The notes beneath the pieces are model-generated. The model was not told the origin of the DNA. It searched no databases and was given only the letters and a program-made list of their open reading frames with translations. A program made the translations under genes and the position numbers. Below are positions 19,388 to 28,335 of a stretch of 64,000 nucleotides of DNA, piece by piece. Positions within the stretch are counted from its first letter, which is position 1. Every line of letters starts with the position of its first letter. Origin of the DNA: Halovulum marinum (GTDB taxonomy: Bacteria > Pseudomonadota > Alphaproteobacteria > Rhodobacterales > Rhodobacteraceae); contig NZ_WIND01000012.1 in assembly GCF_009697225.1 (NCBI RefSeq), positions 1 to 64,000 of the forward strand. The letters run 5' to 3'.

Positions 19388-21508
19388 TCAGATCCCGGCG
19401 GCGCGCAGCAGCTGCGTCAGCCGCATGACCCTTCGGGCCAGCGACCGGGCGGCTTCGCGGTCGAGCCGGTGGGCCAGGTCCGGCGCCGTGCTGCCAAGCC
19501 GTTCGGGATCGACCGTCAGCACCTCGGACGGCTCGTCCGCGATCAGCCAGGCGGTCCGCTCGACCGAGGCGTAGTGGGCGATCTCGCCGACAAGGGCGCC
19601 GGGGCGGAACCGGGCCACGGTCTGACGGGTGCCGTCGGTGCCGTCGATCTCGGCCCGGAGTTGGCCGGCCAGAAGAATCGAGAGATCGGACGAGGAGCCG
19701 CCCTTCTCCACCAGCTCCTCGCCCGGAGCGAGAACGATGCGGCGGACGGCGCGCCCCGGCGCCCGCGACAGCGCTTCGGCCAGCTCGAAGGCTTCGTTGC
19801 TGTCGGTGGCCCGGCCCTCCAGCAACTCGGTCTCGAGCTCCTGCAGAGCGGTGTCGAGGTCGGCCCGGAGCACGGGGCGCGCATCGACCGCGGTGGTGCG
19901 GAGGTATTGCGCCTCGACCGCCGGGGCGAGGCCGGTAAACATCAGCCCCACCTCGCGCCGCCGCGCGTCCTCAACGATCTTCGCCAGCGAATAGGCCGCC
20001 GAGGTGTCCAGCCCGTCGACGCGCGAGAAATCGACGATGATCCGCTCGGGCACCGGCTCGGCCAGGAGTTCCTGCCGTATGCGCTCGCGCAGGCGGTTCG
20101 CAGTGCCGAAGAACAGGTAGCCGCTGAGTTCGAGGATTGCCGTGCGGGCGCCGGCCTGCCTCAGAACCTCGTTCTCCGCGTCGGACCGCTCCACACGCGA
20201 GCGGCGCGTGGAGGCGACCGACCGCAGCCGGACGACATCCCTGCGGGCGTAGGAGACGATGAAGATCAGGAAGGCCGCCAGCAGACCGAACGCGAGCGCC
20301 TGCAGGAAGCCGAGCATCGCCGCCACGAGAAGGATCATGACGACGATGGCGAACTCGTGCGGCAGCATGCGCCGCCACTGGTCGACCAGATATTGCAGCA
20401 TCAGGTCGAAGCCGAGAAAGGCGATGATCAGCCCCGCCAGACCGGCCGGCACATAGGACAGGAAATCCGCGCCGAACAGGAAGGTGATCGCGCACCCCAG
20501 CAGGATCGCCGCCGCCGGCAGGACCGAGGGCAGCCGGAATCTGACCGCAAGCATCGTCACCGACATGTAGGTGTAGCCGGGAAGTCCGCCGCCCGCCACG
20601 GCGGCAAGATTGGCCGCGCCGGTGCCGCGAAGTTCGCGGTCGATGTCCACCTCGCGCCCGATGATCTGTTCCAGCCCGGTGGCATGAAGCAGCGTTCCCA
20701 GCACCGTGAGACAGGCGACGGCGGCGATCGTGGTGGCCTGACCGGCCACCGCCGACCAGTCGACCGGCGCCGCAGCCACGGCGGTGAAGGCGCTGGCGAA
20801 GTTCTCGGCCTCGAACGGGCCGATCAGCAGCCCGGCCTGCTGCGCCTCGCCGAGCGGTATCCGCAGCAAGGCGAGTGCGCCGTAGAACGCCGCGGTGCCG
20901 AGCAGAAGCGCGCCGGGCAGCAGCAGGTCGGTCGGACGCGCCCGCGCCAGCAGGATCATCGCCAGCGCCGCCGCGAACCAGGGCACCCAGCGGGCGGGCT
21001 GGCCCGGGTCGAAGAGCGTGGCCACGCTCCAGATGGACATGGTCTGCCCCGTCAGGATCGTCAGCGCCCCCATGACGAGCATATAGCCGCCCGAGGCGAG
21101 GAAACCCGCAATCACCGGATAGGGCATGAACCTGACGAGGTAGCCCAGTCTCAACGTGCCGATGGTGAGGGTCAGCAGCCCGCCGACCACGGTGCAGACG
21201 ACGATCAGCGCGACGATGGTCGGAAACATCGCCGCCGGTTCGCCCTGCCATTCCGCCGCGATCTGGCCCGCGCCGACGGCGATCAGCACCACCGTGACAT
21301 CCTGGGGCAGTATCACCGTGCCCCGGTAACTCGACGCGATCGAGCCCACGACACACAGCAGGATGGCGCCGAGCAGGGCAAAGCCCACGCCCGGGGCGAA
21401 GACCGCTTCCGGCGCCTGGGCGTAGATGATGGAGACGAGCGAAAGCGTGAAGCCAACGGCAAGCACCGCCACGATGAACATGCCCGACAGGATGGAAATC
21501 AGTCTCAC
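19388..21508 (-). CDS. SulP/SLC26 anion transporter with STAS and cyclic-nucleotide-binding domains
   Basis: 706 aa. Residues 1 to about 420 form the polytopic SulP membrane domain (for example RFMPYPVIAGFLASGGYM near 127 and GGGLPGYTYMSVTML near 306). Residues about 453-555 are a STAS domain (IIVDFSRVDGLDTSAAY). Residues about 588-690 are a cNMP-binding domain with a phosphate-cassette-like GEIAHYASVERTAW (Glu642, Arg651). The family moves sulfate, bicarbonate or other anions. The extra C-terminal domain suggests direct control by cAMP or cGMP, and a class III cyclase gene lies 1.8 kb away in the same locus. GTG start with AAGGAG 9 bases upstream. It is 28 bases after the oxidoreductase gene, so the two form an operon. 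Confidence 0.85.
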   Translation of the reverse strand: MRLISILSGMFIVAVLAVGFTLSLVSIIYAQAPEAVFAPGVGFALLGAILLCVVGSIASSYRGTVILPQDVTVVLIAVGAGQIAAEWQGEPAAMFPTIVALIVVCTVVGGLLTLTIGTLRLGYLVRFMPYPVIAGFLASGGYMLVMGALTILTGQTMSIWSVATLFDPGQPARWVPWFAAALAMILLARARPTDLLLPGALLLGTAAFYGALALLRIPLGEAQQAGLLIGPFEAENFASAFTAVAAAPVDWSAVAGQATTIAAVACLTVLGTLLHATGLEQIIGREVDIDRELRGTGAANLAAVAGGGLPGYTYMSVTMLAVRFRLPSVLPAAAILLGCAITFLFGADFLSYVPAGLAGLIIAFLGFDLMLQYLVDQWRRMLPHEFAIVVMILLVAAMLGFLQALAFGLLAAFLIFIVSYARRDVVRLRSVASTRRSRVERSDAENEVLRQAGARTAILELSGYLFFGTANRLRERIRQELLAEPVPERIIVDFSRVDGLDTSAAYSLAKIVEDARRREVGLMFTGLAPAVEAQYLRTTAVDARPVLRADLDTALQELETELLEGRATDSNEAFELAEALSRAPGRAVRRIVLAPGEELVEKGGSSSDLSILLAGQLRAEIDGTDGTRQTVARFRPGALVGEIAHYASVERTAWLIADEPSEVLTVDPERLGSTAPDLAHRLDREAARSLARRVMRLTQLLRAAGI

Positions 21509-21536
21509 CGGCCGCGGCTCCTTCGGCGGGGAAAGG

Positions 21537-23018
21537 TTACGCCTCGGACATGTCCGGCCGGGTCTCGCGGATGTGCCGCGGCACGTAGCCGGGATCGTCG
21601 GGGTCGGGATGCTCGCTGTGGTGCTTCTCGTAGGTTCCGCAGATCATCTTCGACAGCATCTGGCCCTGGCGAAGCACCTCCTCGTGCAGGCCGGCACCGA
21701 TGGTCCAGCCGCCGGTGAAATAGAGATTGTTCGTGCCCTGGACGGACTGCAGCGCCGACTGCCCGATGAGGTTGTCGTAGGACAGCGTGTTGTGGCGCAG
21801 GAAGGCGCTCGCCATCACCTTTCGCTGCATTCCGCCCCAGTCCCACATCTGCCGGACATCCTCGTTCGGGACCGGCGTGATCGGGCAGAGCGACACGAAG
21901 GGCGGCCCGTCGTCGTTGCGGCCCTGGTGCATGTTGGCGACGTAGTTGATGACATAGGGACGCAACTGCTGACGGTCGGGCGGATTGATGACGATGTTGT
22001 AGGTCGAGCGCTGGCCCCGGACCGGCATCACGTCCTCGAAGTCGTGCACCACCGAAAGCGAGTCGGAATATCGGAACCTGCTTGCCACGCCCGCCGCCAG
22101 GTTGGTCGCGCCACCGGCGATCACGGCGCCGACGCTTTCGGCGTAGACCGCCGAGATCACCACGTCGAAGCTGCCGAAATTCCCGCCCCCGTGCATGGGC
22201 AGCACCGTCCAGGTGCCGCCGTCGAACCGGGCCATAGCCTCGGCCCCCGGTCTGAGCTCGACCCTGGCGACGTTCCGCAGATACTGCTCCAGCGCGTGGA
22301 TCCAGGACGAGGCCCCGTTCTGGAAATACATCCGCGTCGTCGATCGTCCCGCGGTGTCGCGGGCGGCCGCCGTCTCGCGGTCACCCAGACCTTCCTGCAG
22401 GTGGTAGTACTTCATCACCCCGTAGATCGGCATGCCGCCGGGCCCGCGGTCGTCGATGTAGTACATGTTCTGGATACGCGCCTTCAGGTTCCACAGCGCG
22501 AATTGCTCCGTGAACCCCTGGTCGGCGATGAATTCGTCCACCGTCATCCGGAAATACTTCGGCTCGGTCAGAACCTTGTAGGCCACGTCCTCGAACTGCT
22601 TGAACTGGCGCTTGAAACTTTCGAGATAGGGCTTGTCCGGGTTCTCGTCCGGGTTCTGAAGCTCTTTCATCGTGTAGCTGACATCGCTTCCGAAACCGGG
22701 CGGGACATAGAAGGTGGTGGTGTCCAGGAGCGGCGCGTACGCCACCGGGTAGTTCCTGGCCTTGAGCTCGGACAGGATCGCGTCGAAGGTCGTGTAGGTC
22801 TTCTTGTTGAAGTCGTTGACCCCCAGATCGGCGAACGGCTTTTCCCAGACCTTGTCGCCGAGATAGGCGGTCAGGGCGTTGCCACCGAAATGCTGGTTCT
22901 TCTCGAACACCGTGCACTGGCACGTCGACCCGTCGGCGGCCTGTTGCCCCTGCAGGAAATACGCCGCGCCAAGACCGGCAGCCCCGCCGCCGATGATCGC
23001 GATTCTCTTCATGGCCAT
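21537..23018 (-). CDS. FAD-dependent amine-oxidase-like oxidoreductase
   Basis: 493 aa. The N-terminal dinucleotide-binding motif IAIIGGGAAGLGAAYFL starts at about residue 5 and continues to an acidic strand end (VFEKN). A C-terminal FAD-contact region (NNLYFTGGWTIGAGLHEEVLRQG) is of the NAD(P)-binding Rossmann/amine oxidase superfamily seen in phytoene-desaturase-like and polyamine-oxidase-like proteins. Substrate is unknown. ATG at 23018 (MAMKR) has GGGGGG 9 bases upstream; ATG 23012 and TTG 23024 are in frame. It is the first gene of a leftward pair with the SulP transporter. Confidence 0.75.
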   Translation of the reverse strand: MAMKRIAIIGGGAAGLGAAYFLQGQQAADGSTCQCTVFEKNQHFGGNALTAYLGDKVWEKPFADLGVNDFNKKTYTTFDAILSELKARNYPVAYAPLLDTTTFYVPPGFGSDVSYTMKELQNPDENPDKPYLESFKRQFKQFEDVAYKVLTEPKYFRMTVDEFIADQGFTEQFALWNLKARIQNMYYIDDRGPGGMPIYGVMKYYHLQEGLGDRETAAARDTAGRSTTRMYFQNGASSWIHALEQYLRNVARVELRPGAEAMARFDGGTWTVLPMHGGGNFGSFDVVISAVYAESVGAVIAGGATNLAAGVASRFRYSDSLSVVHDFEDVMPVRGQRSTYNIVINPPDRQQLRPYVINYVANMHQGRNDDGPPFVSLCPITPVPNEDVRQMWDWGGMQRKVMASAFLRHNTLSYDNLIGQSALQSVQGTNNLYFTGGWTIGAGLHEEVLRQGQMLSKMICGTYEKHHSEHPDPDDPGYVPRHIRETRPDMSEA

Positions 23019-23304
23019 GATCAACGTCCCCCCTGTCTCCTCGGCGCGTCTTTCGCCTTGCGAGACTAAAACCCCCGCTTGCGCAACCTCCGGATGGGAA
23101 CCAACTGACCCCCGTTGGAAACGTAAATCAAGGACTTAGTCGGCAGGCGCCGCAGGCGGGCGCGGCCGCTCGCGGCGCTTCGGGCGGGTTGCTCGGGGCC
23201 TGGAAAAACCGCCCGACCTGCCTGTCTGCCCCGATTTCGCCTGCGGTGCGCGGCGATTGCCGATAAGATCCGCCGGTGGCCGCAGCCTGGTGGCGAAGGT
23301 GAAG

Positions 23305-26300
23305 ATGAAGACGCTCGAGCACAATCCGCTTCCCTATGCCTCGGTCGCCGAGCTGCTCGATGGTCTGGGACTGCTTGGCTATGCCGACATCTTTGCGGAA
23401 AACGACATCGAGCTCGATATCCTTCCCGAACTGACCGACCGGGATCTGAAGGAACTCGGCATCCGCTCGCTCGGTCACCGGCGCCGGCTTCTGCGGGAAA
23501 TCGGCGCCGCGTTCGGCACCGGGCCTGCTGTCCCGGACGGCGATGCACCGCCCACCCCCGACGAAGCCGAAAACGCCCCCTGGAAACGCCAGGTCACCGT
23601 CCTATTCGCGGATCTTTCCAACTTCACCAAGCTGACCGAGGGCATGGCGGGGGAGGATGCGCTCGCCATGGTGCGCGAATTCTACGGCGTGGTCGATCCG
23701 ATCGTCGAGCAGTTCGGCGGCAAGGTGGAAAATCACATGGGCGATTGCACGCTCGCGGTGTTCGGCCTTCACAGCACCACCGGACACGACAGCCTGCGCG
23801 CGGTTCGCGCCGCGGAACGGATCTCGGCGGCGTTCCGCGGCCGAACCTCGGCCACCGGCGCGCCGCTCGGCGTGCATGTGGGCGTCGCCAGCGGTCACGT
23901 GGTGATCCTGGGGTCGCAGGTCGGCAGCCTGAGCGACGGCTCCTACACGCTTACGGGGGCGTCGCTGAACCTTGCCTCGCGGCTCGCCGACGCCGCGGAC
24001 GACGGCGAAGTGCTCATCTCGGACGACATCTACCGTACCCTCGCCGATCATGTCGACGTCACGGTGCGCGACGGCCTGCGGCTGCGCGGCATCGAGGGGC
24101 CGGTCCGGGCCTGGCTGCTGGCGCGGACGACGGACCCTGCCGTGCCGCGCATCTTCGTCGGGCGAAGCGCCGAGCTGCAGTCACTCCGGCGCGCGCTCGA
24201 CCGCACCAAGCAGGACTCGCGCGGCAAGGTGGTCTGTGTCGCCGGAGAGGCCGGCATGGGCAAGTCGAGCCTGTGCCGATGGTTCCTGAGCGACGGCGCG
24301 GCCGGCGGCGTGCCGGTCCACGAGGCCCTGGTGCTGGACTATGGCGCCGGCCACAAGTCGCATGCGGTCCGGGAACTGGCCCGCTCCTTCCTCGGCCGGC
24401 CCGACCGGGAGACGATGCAGGACGCGATCGAGACCTGGCTGGAGGCAGGCAAAGCCGAGCCCGAGGTCCGGCTCGGCCTGTACCACCTCGCCGGCGCGGC
24501 GTTGCCCGCCCCTCTCGTCAAGCTGGACGACGCGCTCGGCACCGCCGGGCGGGACGCGGCGATGCGCGCCGCGCTTGGGATGCTGGCCGCGCGGCACGCG
24601 GATCGCGGCCCGGTCATCGTGTTCCTGGAGGATCTGCACTGGGCCGATGCCCGCGTCCGTGATGCCGTCCGCGATCTTGCGCAGGTGGCCCGGACCCGCC
24701 CGCTTCTGCTTCTGCTGACGACACGGTTCCAGCAGAGCCGGATCGACGAGCAGCTGCGCGCCAAGCTGGGCCGGGAGGGCGTCGAGACGCTCGAGCTTTC
24801 CGCGCTCGACCAATCCGAGGCCGAAACGCTGGCGCAGTCGCTGGCCGACAGGGTGTCCGCCGACCTGGTCGCCACCTGTCTCGACCGCGCGCAGGGCCAC
24901 CCGCTGTTCCTGCGCCAGCTGATGGCGCACCTGAGCGCCGGGCCGTCCGACGCGGTGCCGAACTCGATCGAGGGGTTGGTGCAGTCCCGGCTCGACCAGA
25001 TCCCTGCGGTCGACCGGCAGGCGCTGCGGGCCGCATCGGTGCTTGGCCAACGGTTCTCGGTCGACGCGGTGCGTTGGCTGCTGGGAGACGACGGCTACGC
25101 GATGGACGGCCTGGTGGCCGCCGATCTGGTCCAGCCGATGGGCAAGGAATACCTGTTCGCGCACGCGCTGATCCGCGACAGCGCCTACCGGCTGCTGGTG
25201 CGGGAACGGCGCCAGGCGCTGCACGCCGCGGCCGCCGTCTGGTTCAAGGACACCGATCCCGACCTGCACGCCGTTCACCTGGACCGCGCCGGCGATCCGG
25301 GGGCTGCCGCTGCCTATCTGGAGGCCTGCCGCGCCATGTTCGCCGCCAACCGCCCCGACATGGCGCGCAAGCTTGCGCTGGCGGGCCGGCGTCTCAAGCC
25401 CGCCCGCCCGATCCGCGCGGCGCTGGAACTGGAGCTTGGCCGGCTGGCGCTCGACGCCGGCGACGCGAACGCCTCGCTCGGTGCCTTCGGCGAGGCGCTC
25501 CGACTTGCCGGGTCGGCCGGCGACGTGGTCACCGCCATGATCGGACAGGTCCAGGCCATGCGCGTGATCGACCGGATCGACCAGGCCCTCGCGGTGCTGG
25601 ACGACGCCCAGGCGATCGCCGAGGCCGAAGGAATCGACGCCGCGCTGGCACAGATCCACTACCTGCGCGGAAGCCTCTATTTTCCCCGAGGCAACATCGA
25701 CGGCTGCCGCGCCGAGCATGCCCGCGCCGTGGCCTTCGCCCGCTCCTGCGGCAGCGCGGAATTCGAAGCGCAGGCCCGCAGCGGTCTCGGCGACGCGGCC
25801 TACGCCGCGGGCCGCATGCGCACCGCGCACGCCGAGTTCACCCGCTGCCTCGAGCTTGCCCGCCGCCACGAGCTCGGACGGATCGAGGCGGCCAATCTCT
25901 TCATGCTCGGCACCGTCCGCATCTACCTGAACGAGACCGAGGCCGCGCTGGCCGACGCGCTGAACTCCGCCGAGATCGCCGTACAGACCCGCGCGCAGCG
26001 TCCCGAGATCGTCTCGCGGCTCACCGCGGGCTGGGTCCTGATCTCGATGGGCCGGCTGGCCGAGGCGCACCGCGAGATCACCCGCGGGCTGGAGATATCG
26101 GGTGCGCTGGGGGCACGGCGGTTCGATCTCTTCCTGCAGGAAAGCCTCGCACGGGTGCTGTTCCTGCAGGGGGACCGCGCGGCGGCCGGGGCGCTGATCG
26201 CCGAGACGGTGGACGGGGCGCTCGACCAGGCGCGGACCTTCATCGGACCCTGGGTGCTCGGCACCGCGGCCAGGCTGAGCCGGGATCCGGACAAGCGCCG

Positions 26301-26634
26301 GTCCTGGCTGGATCAGGGCGAGACGATCCTCGCGGAGGGATGCGTCGGCCACAATGCATTCCGCTTCCGGCACGCGGCCATCGAGGTCGCGCTGCAGGAC
26401 CGCGATCCGCAGGCCCTGCATCGACAGGCCGATGCCCTTGCGGCCTACACCCGGGGCGAGCCCGTCCCCTGGTCGGATTTCCACATCGCGCGCGCCCGCG
26501 TGCTCGCCAGGGTATTCGAGACGGGCGGCGCGGACGGGGAGACCGCGCAGGAGCTCGGACGTCTGGCCGGCATCGCCCGGTCCGCCCGTTTCGAGGGACT
26601 CGCGGCGGACCTCGCGGCCCGGGCGGGGAACTGA
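23305..26634 (+). CDS. SAM-domain class III adenylate/guanylate cyclase with AAA ATPase and TPR region
   Basis: 1109 aa. Domains in order: a SAM (sterile alpha motif) domain (about 10-68), a class III cyclase domain (about 95-275), an AAA/STAND-type ATPase (Walker A GEAGMGKS at 313-320; FLEDLHWAD as Walker B) and a long C-terminal TPR-like helical region. In the cyclase domain both metal-binding Asp residues (D103 in FADLSNF, D147 in MGDC) and the transition-state Asn222/Arg226 (LNLASR) are present, with Thr215 at the second substrate-specifying site. The Lys usual two residues before MGD is Asn here, so cAMP versus cGMP is open. ATG 23305 was chosen; GTG 23299 and 23290 are in frame. Divergent from the oxidoreductase-SulP operon. 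Confidence 0.85.
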   Translation: MKTLEHNPLPYASVAELLDGLGLLGYADIFAENDIELDILPELTDRDLKELGIRSLGHRRRLLREIGAAFGTGPAVPDGDAPPTPDEAENAPWKRQVTVLFADLSNFTKLTEGMAGEDALAMVREFYGVVDPIVEQFGGKVENHMGDCTLAVFGLHSTTGHDSLRAVRAAERISAAFRGRTSATGAPLGVHVGVASGHVVILGSQVGSLSDGSYTLTGASLNLASRLADAADDGEVLISDDIYRTLADHVDVTVRDGLRLRGIEGPVRAWLLARTTDPAVPRIFVGRSAELQSLRRALDRTKQDSRGKVVCVAGEAGMGKSSLCRWFLSDGAAGGVPVHEALVLDYGAGHKSHAVRELARSFLGRPDRETMQDAIETWLEAGKAEPEVRLGLYHLAGAALPAPLVKLDDALGTAGRDAAMRAALGMLAARHADRGPVIVFLEDLHWADARVRDAVRDLAQVARTRPLLLLLTTRFQQSRIDEQLRAKLGREGVETLELSALDQSEAETLAQSLADRVSADLVATCLDRAQGHPLFLRQLMAHLSAGPSDAVPNSIEGLVQSRLDQIPAVDRQALRAASVLGQRFSVDAVRWLLGDDGYAMDGLVAADLVQPMGKEYLFAHALIRDSAYRLLVRERRQALHAAAAVWFKDTDPDLHAVHLDRAGDPGAAAAYLEACRAMFAANRPDMARKLALAGRRLKPARPIRAALELELGRLALDAGDANASLGAFGEALRLAGSAGDVVTAMIGQVQAMRVIDRIDQALAVLDDAQAIAEAEGIDAALAQIHYLRGSLYFPRGNIDGCRAEHARAVAFARSCGSAEFEAQARSGLGDAAYAAGRMRTAHAEFTRCLELARRHELGRIEAANLFMLGTVRIYLNETEAALADALNSAEIAVQTRAQRPEIVSRLTAGWVLISMGRLAEAHREITRGLEISGALGARRFDLFLQESLARVLFLQGDRAAAGALIAETVDGALDQARTFIGPWVLGTAARLSRDPDKRRSWLDQGETILAEGCVGHNAFRFRHAAIEVALQDRDPQALHRQADALAAYTRGEPVPWSDFHIARARVLARVFETGGADGETAQELGRLAGIARSARFEGLAADLAARAGN

Positions 26635-26824
26635 CGGATCGCGTCGTCAGTCTCGGCGTCTTTCCGTCGTGCGGTTCAGCTCGCATATCGTGCCTGGCGA
26701 TTGGTGCCATCCCCTTTCACGAAGCGGAAAAATTGCAAGTCGAAACCGGCGAGTATTGGGGTCTGATGCGCGCCTGCGAACTGCAGATGTGGCAGGCGTT
26801 ATGCGGATCGAGTGAACTGATGCG

Positions 26825-26836
26825 GTGGATGCCCCC
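26825..26836 (+). repeat. IS1111-type left subterminal inverted repeat
   Basis: GTGGATGCCCCC, an exact reverse complement of 28174-28185. Confidence 0.85.
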
Positions 26837-26896
26837 ACCCGACGGCATCGAGTGTGCCATAACGGTTTCATAGGAACCAACACGAGGGAGGCATCC

Positions 26897-27910
26897 ATGT
26901 CAGAGATTAGCATATTGGCGATTGATCTTGCCAAGGGCAGTTTTCAAGTTTGCGGCGTCAAAGCGGACGGCGCTGTTATTTTTAACAGGTCGGTGTCGCG
27001 AACACGGCTATATCAGCTCTTGGCGGAGCAAACGCATTGTGTCGTGGCGATGGAGGCCTGTGCGACGTCCCATCACTGGGGGCGGGTTGCTCAGTCTCAT
27101 GGGCACGAGGCGCGCCTGATCCCTGCGGCCTATGTGAAGCCGTTCGTGAAACGCCAGAAGAATGACCGCGCTGACGCCGAGGCGATAGCCGAAGCGGCCA
27201 GCCGCCCCAGCATGCGTATTGTGGCGGTGAAGAGCGCTGAGAAACAGGGGCGCGCTGTCGCCTTCCGGACGCACCAGTGTTTTGTGCGTCAGCGGACTCA
27301 GTTGATCAACGCGTTGAGGGGACATCTGGCCGAGTTCGGCCTCGTGGCACCAAAAGGTCCGGCAAGCTTGAAGCTTCTGGAAAAGGCGCTCGCACAGCCT
27401 GATGTGGATTTGCCCGCCCCAGTGCGCGAGATGGGCGTGCTCTACCTTGACCAGATCGGTCGCCTGACCGAGCTTGTCGAGCAGCTGGCTGACGAGCTTG
27501 AGCGCGCCTCAAAGACCGATGATGAGTTGCGGCGGCTCTGCACGGTGCCGGGCATTGGGCCGATCACTGCCGGTGCCGTTGCCGCCTTCGCGCCGGATCT
27601 TTCGACATTCGACAGCGGGCGCAATTTTGCCGCGTGGCTGGGATTGGTGCCGCGACAACGATCCACCGGGGGCAAGGCCCGGCTCGGAGCTGTCAGCAAG
27701 ATGGGACAATGCGACATTCGCAAGCTCCTGATTGTTGGCGCCATGAGCGTGATCCGATGGGTCGTGCGCAAGGGTGGCAGCGCCAATCTCTGGCTGGCCA
27801 ACCTGGTTGCGCGCAAACCTCGGATGGTGGCGGCAGTGGCACTGGCAAACAAGATGGCCCGCATGATTTGGGCGATGACAACGAAACAGAAGAATTACAG
27901 AATGGCGTGA
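26897..27910 (+). CDS. IS110-family transposase
   Basis: 337 aa. The N-terminal DEDD (RuvC-like) domain has Asp in LAIDLAKGSFQV, Glu in VAMEACATSHHWGR and the KNDRADAEAIAEA pair; the C-terminal Transposase_20 domain has PGIGPITAGAVAAF, FAAWLGLVPRQRSTGGK with the conserved Ser, and GQCDIRKLLI. These recombinases work with a structured RNA from the element's own non-coding end. Start ATG 26897 with GAGGGAGG just upstream. Full length and without internal stops, so the element may be active. Confidence 0.93.
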   Translation: MSEISILAIDLAKGSFQVCGVKADGAVIFNRSVSRTRLYQLLAEQTHCVVAMEACATSHHWGRVAQSHGHEARLIPAAYVKPFVKRQKNDRADAEAIAEAASRPSMRIVAVKSAEKQGRAVAFRTHQCFVRQRTQLINALRGHLAEFGLVAPKGPASLKLLEKALAQPDVDLPAPVREMGVLYLDQIGRLTELVEQLADELERASKTDDELRRLCTVPGIGPITAGAVAAFAPDLSTFDSGRNFAAWLGLVPRQRSTGGKARLGAVSKMGQCDIRKLLIVGAMSVIRWVVRKGGSANLWLANLVARKPRMVAAVALANKMARMIWAMTTKQKNYRMA

Positions 27911-28173
27911 CCCTGATCTGACAAGACAGGGAAGCGGCATGGCCGCAAGGCCTGGGCAAGGTGATCGACCGACGGAGTAAGCGATACGGACTTCAAAGTT
28001 CAAGGTAGGGATACCCAGTCCCGGGGCTCGAGCGTTATAGCTCTCTGAACCGATGTGGGCCTCGCCTTCCGAACAGCATACCGGCCCGTGGCGTCAGACA
28101 AGCCACATCATGAGGCCTGACACACGACCGATTGAAACCCAGCCCAACCGTCGAAAAATCAGCTTGCAAAACC
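27911..28173 (+). ncRNA. Candidate seekRNA/bridge RNA region of the IS1111-type element
   Basis: The stretch from the transposase stop to the right inverted repeat has no supported gene. It contains short complementary pieces, for example GAGC (28029-28034 area) with GCTC around a GTTATA loop, and TTCA/TGAA pairs around 27998 and 28046. In IS1111-group elements this end encodes the guide RNA that pairs with donor and target DNA. I could not identify the guide segments by eye, so borders and strand are inferred from the family. Confidence 0.4.
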
Positions 28174-28185
28174 GGGGGCATCCAC
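28174..28185 (-). repeat. IS1111-type right subterminal inverted repeat
   Basis: GGGGGCATCCAC, exact reverse complement of 26825-26836. Confidence 0.85.
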
Positions 28186-28335
28186 ACACGCCCCGGATTT
28201 GCCGGAGGCTCCAACTCCTGCGCCTCACGGAAGTCGAGGCCACAACTTCACTCGACCGAAGCAAGAACTCTGGCGCTCCGATTCCGCTCAAACTAGAATG
28301 GCTGGCAATGTGACAAGAACGACGGATCTCATCAG

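Larger units (their letters stand above)
26818..28188 (+). mobile_element. IS110-family (IS1111-type) insertion sequence, apparently intact
   Basis: About 1.37 kb. Perfect 12-bp subterminal inverted repeats lie at 26825-26836 (GTGGATGCCCCC) and 28174-28185. Between them are one transposase gene and a long (about 260 bases) non-coding 3' end; the left non-coding end is only 60 bases. This layout and the subterminal repeats fit the IS1111 group. Outer limits are set by the usual few bases beyond the repeats (7 left, 3 right) and are approximate. No target duplication is expected in this family. GC is lower than the surroundings. Confidence 0.75.
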
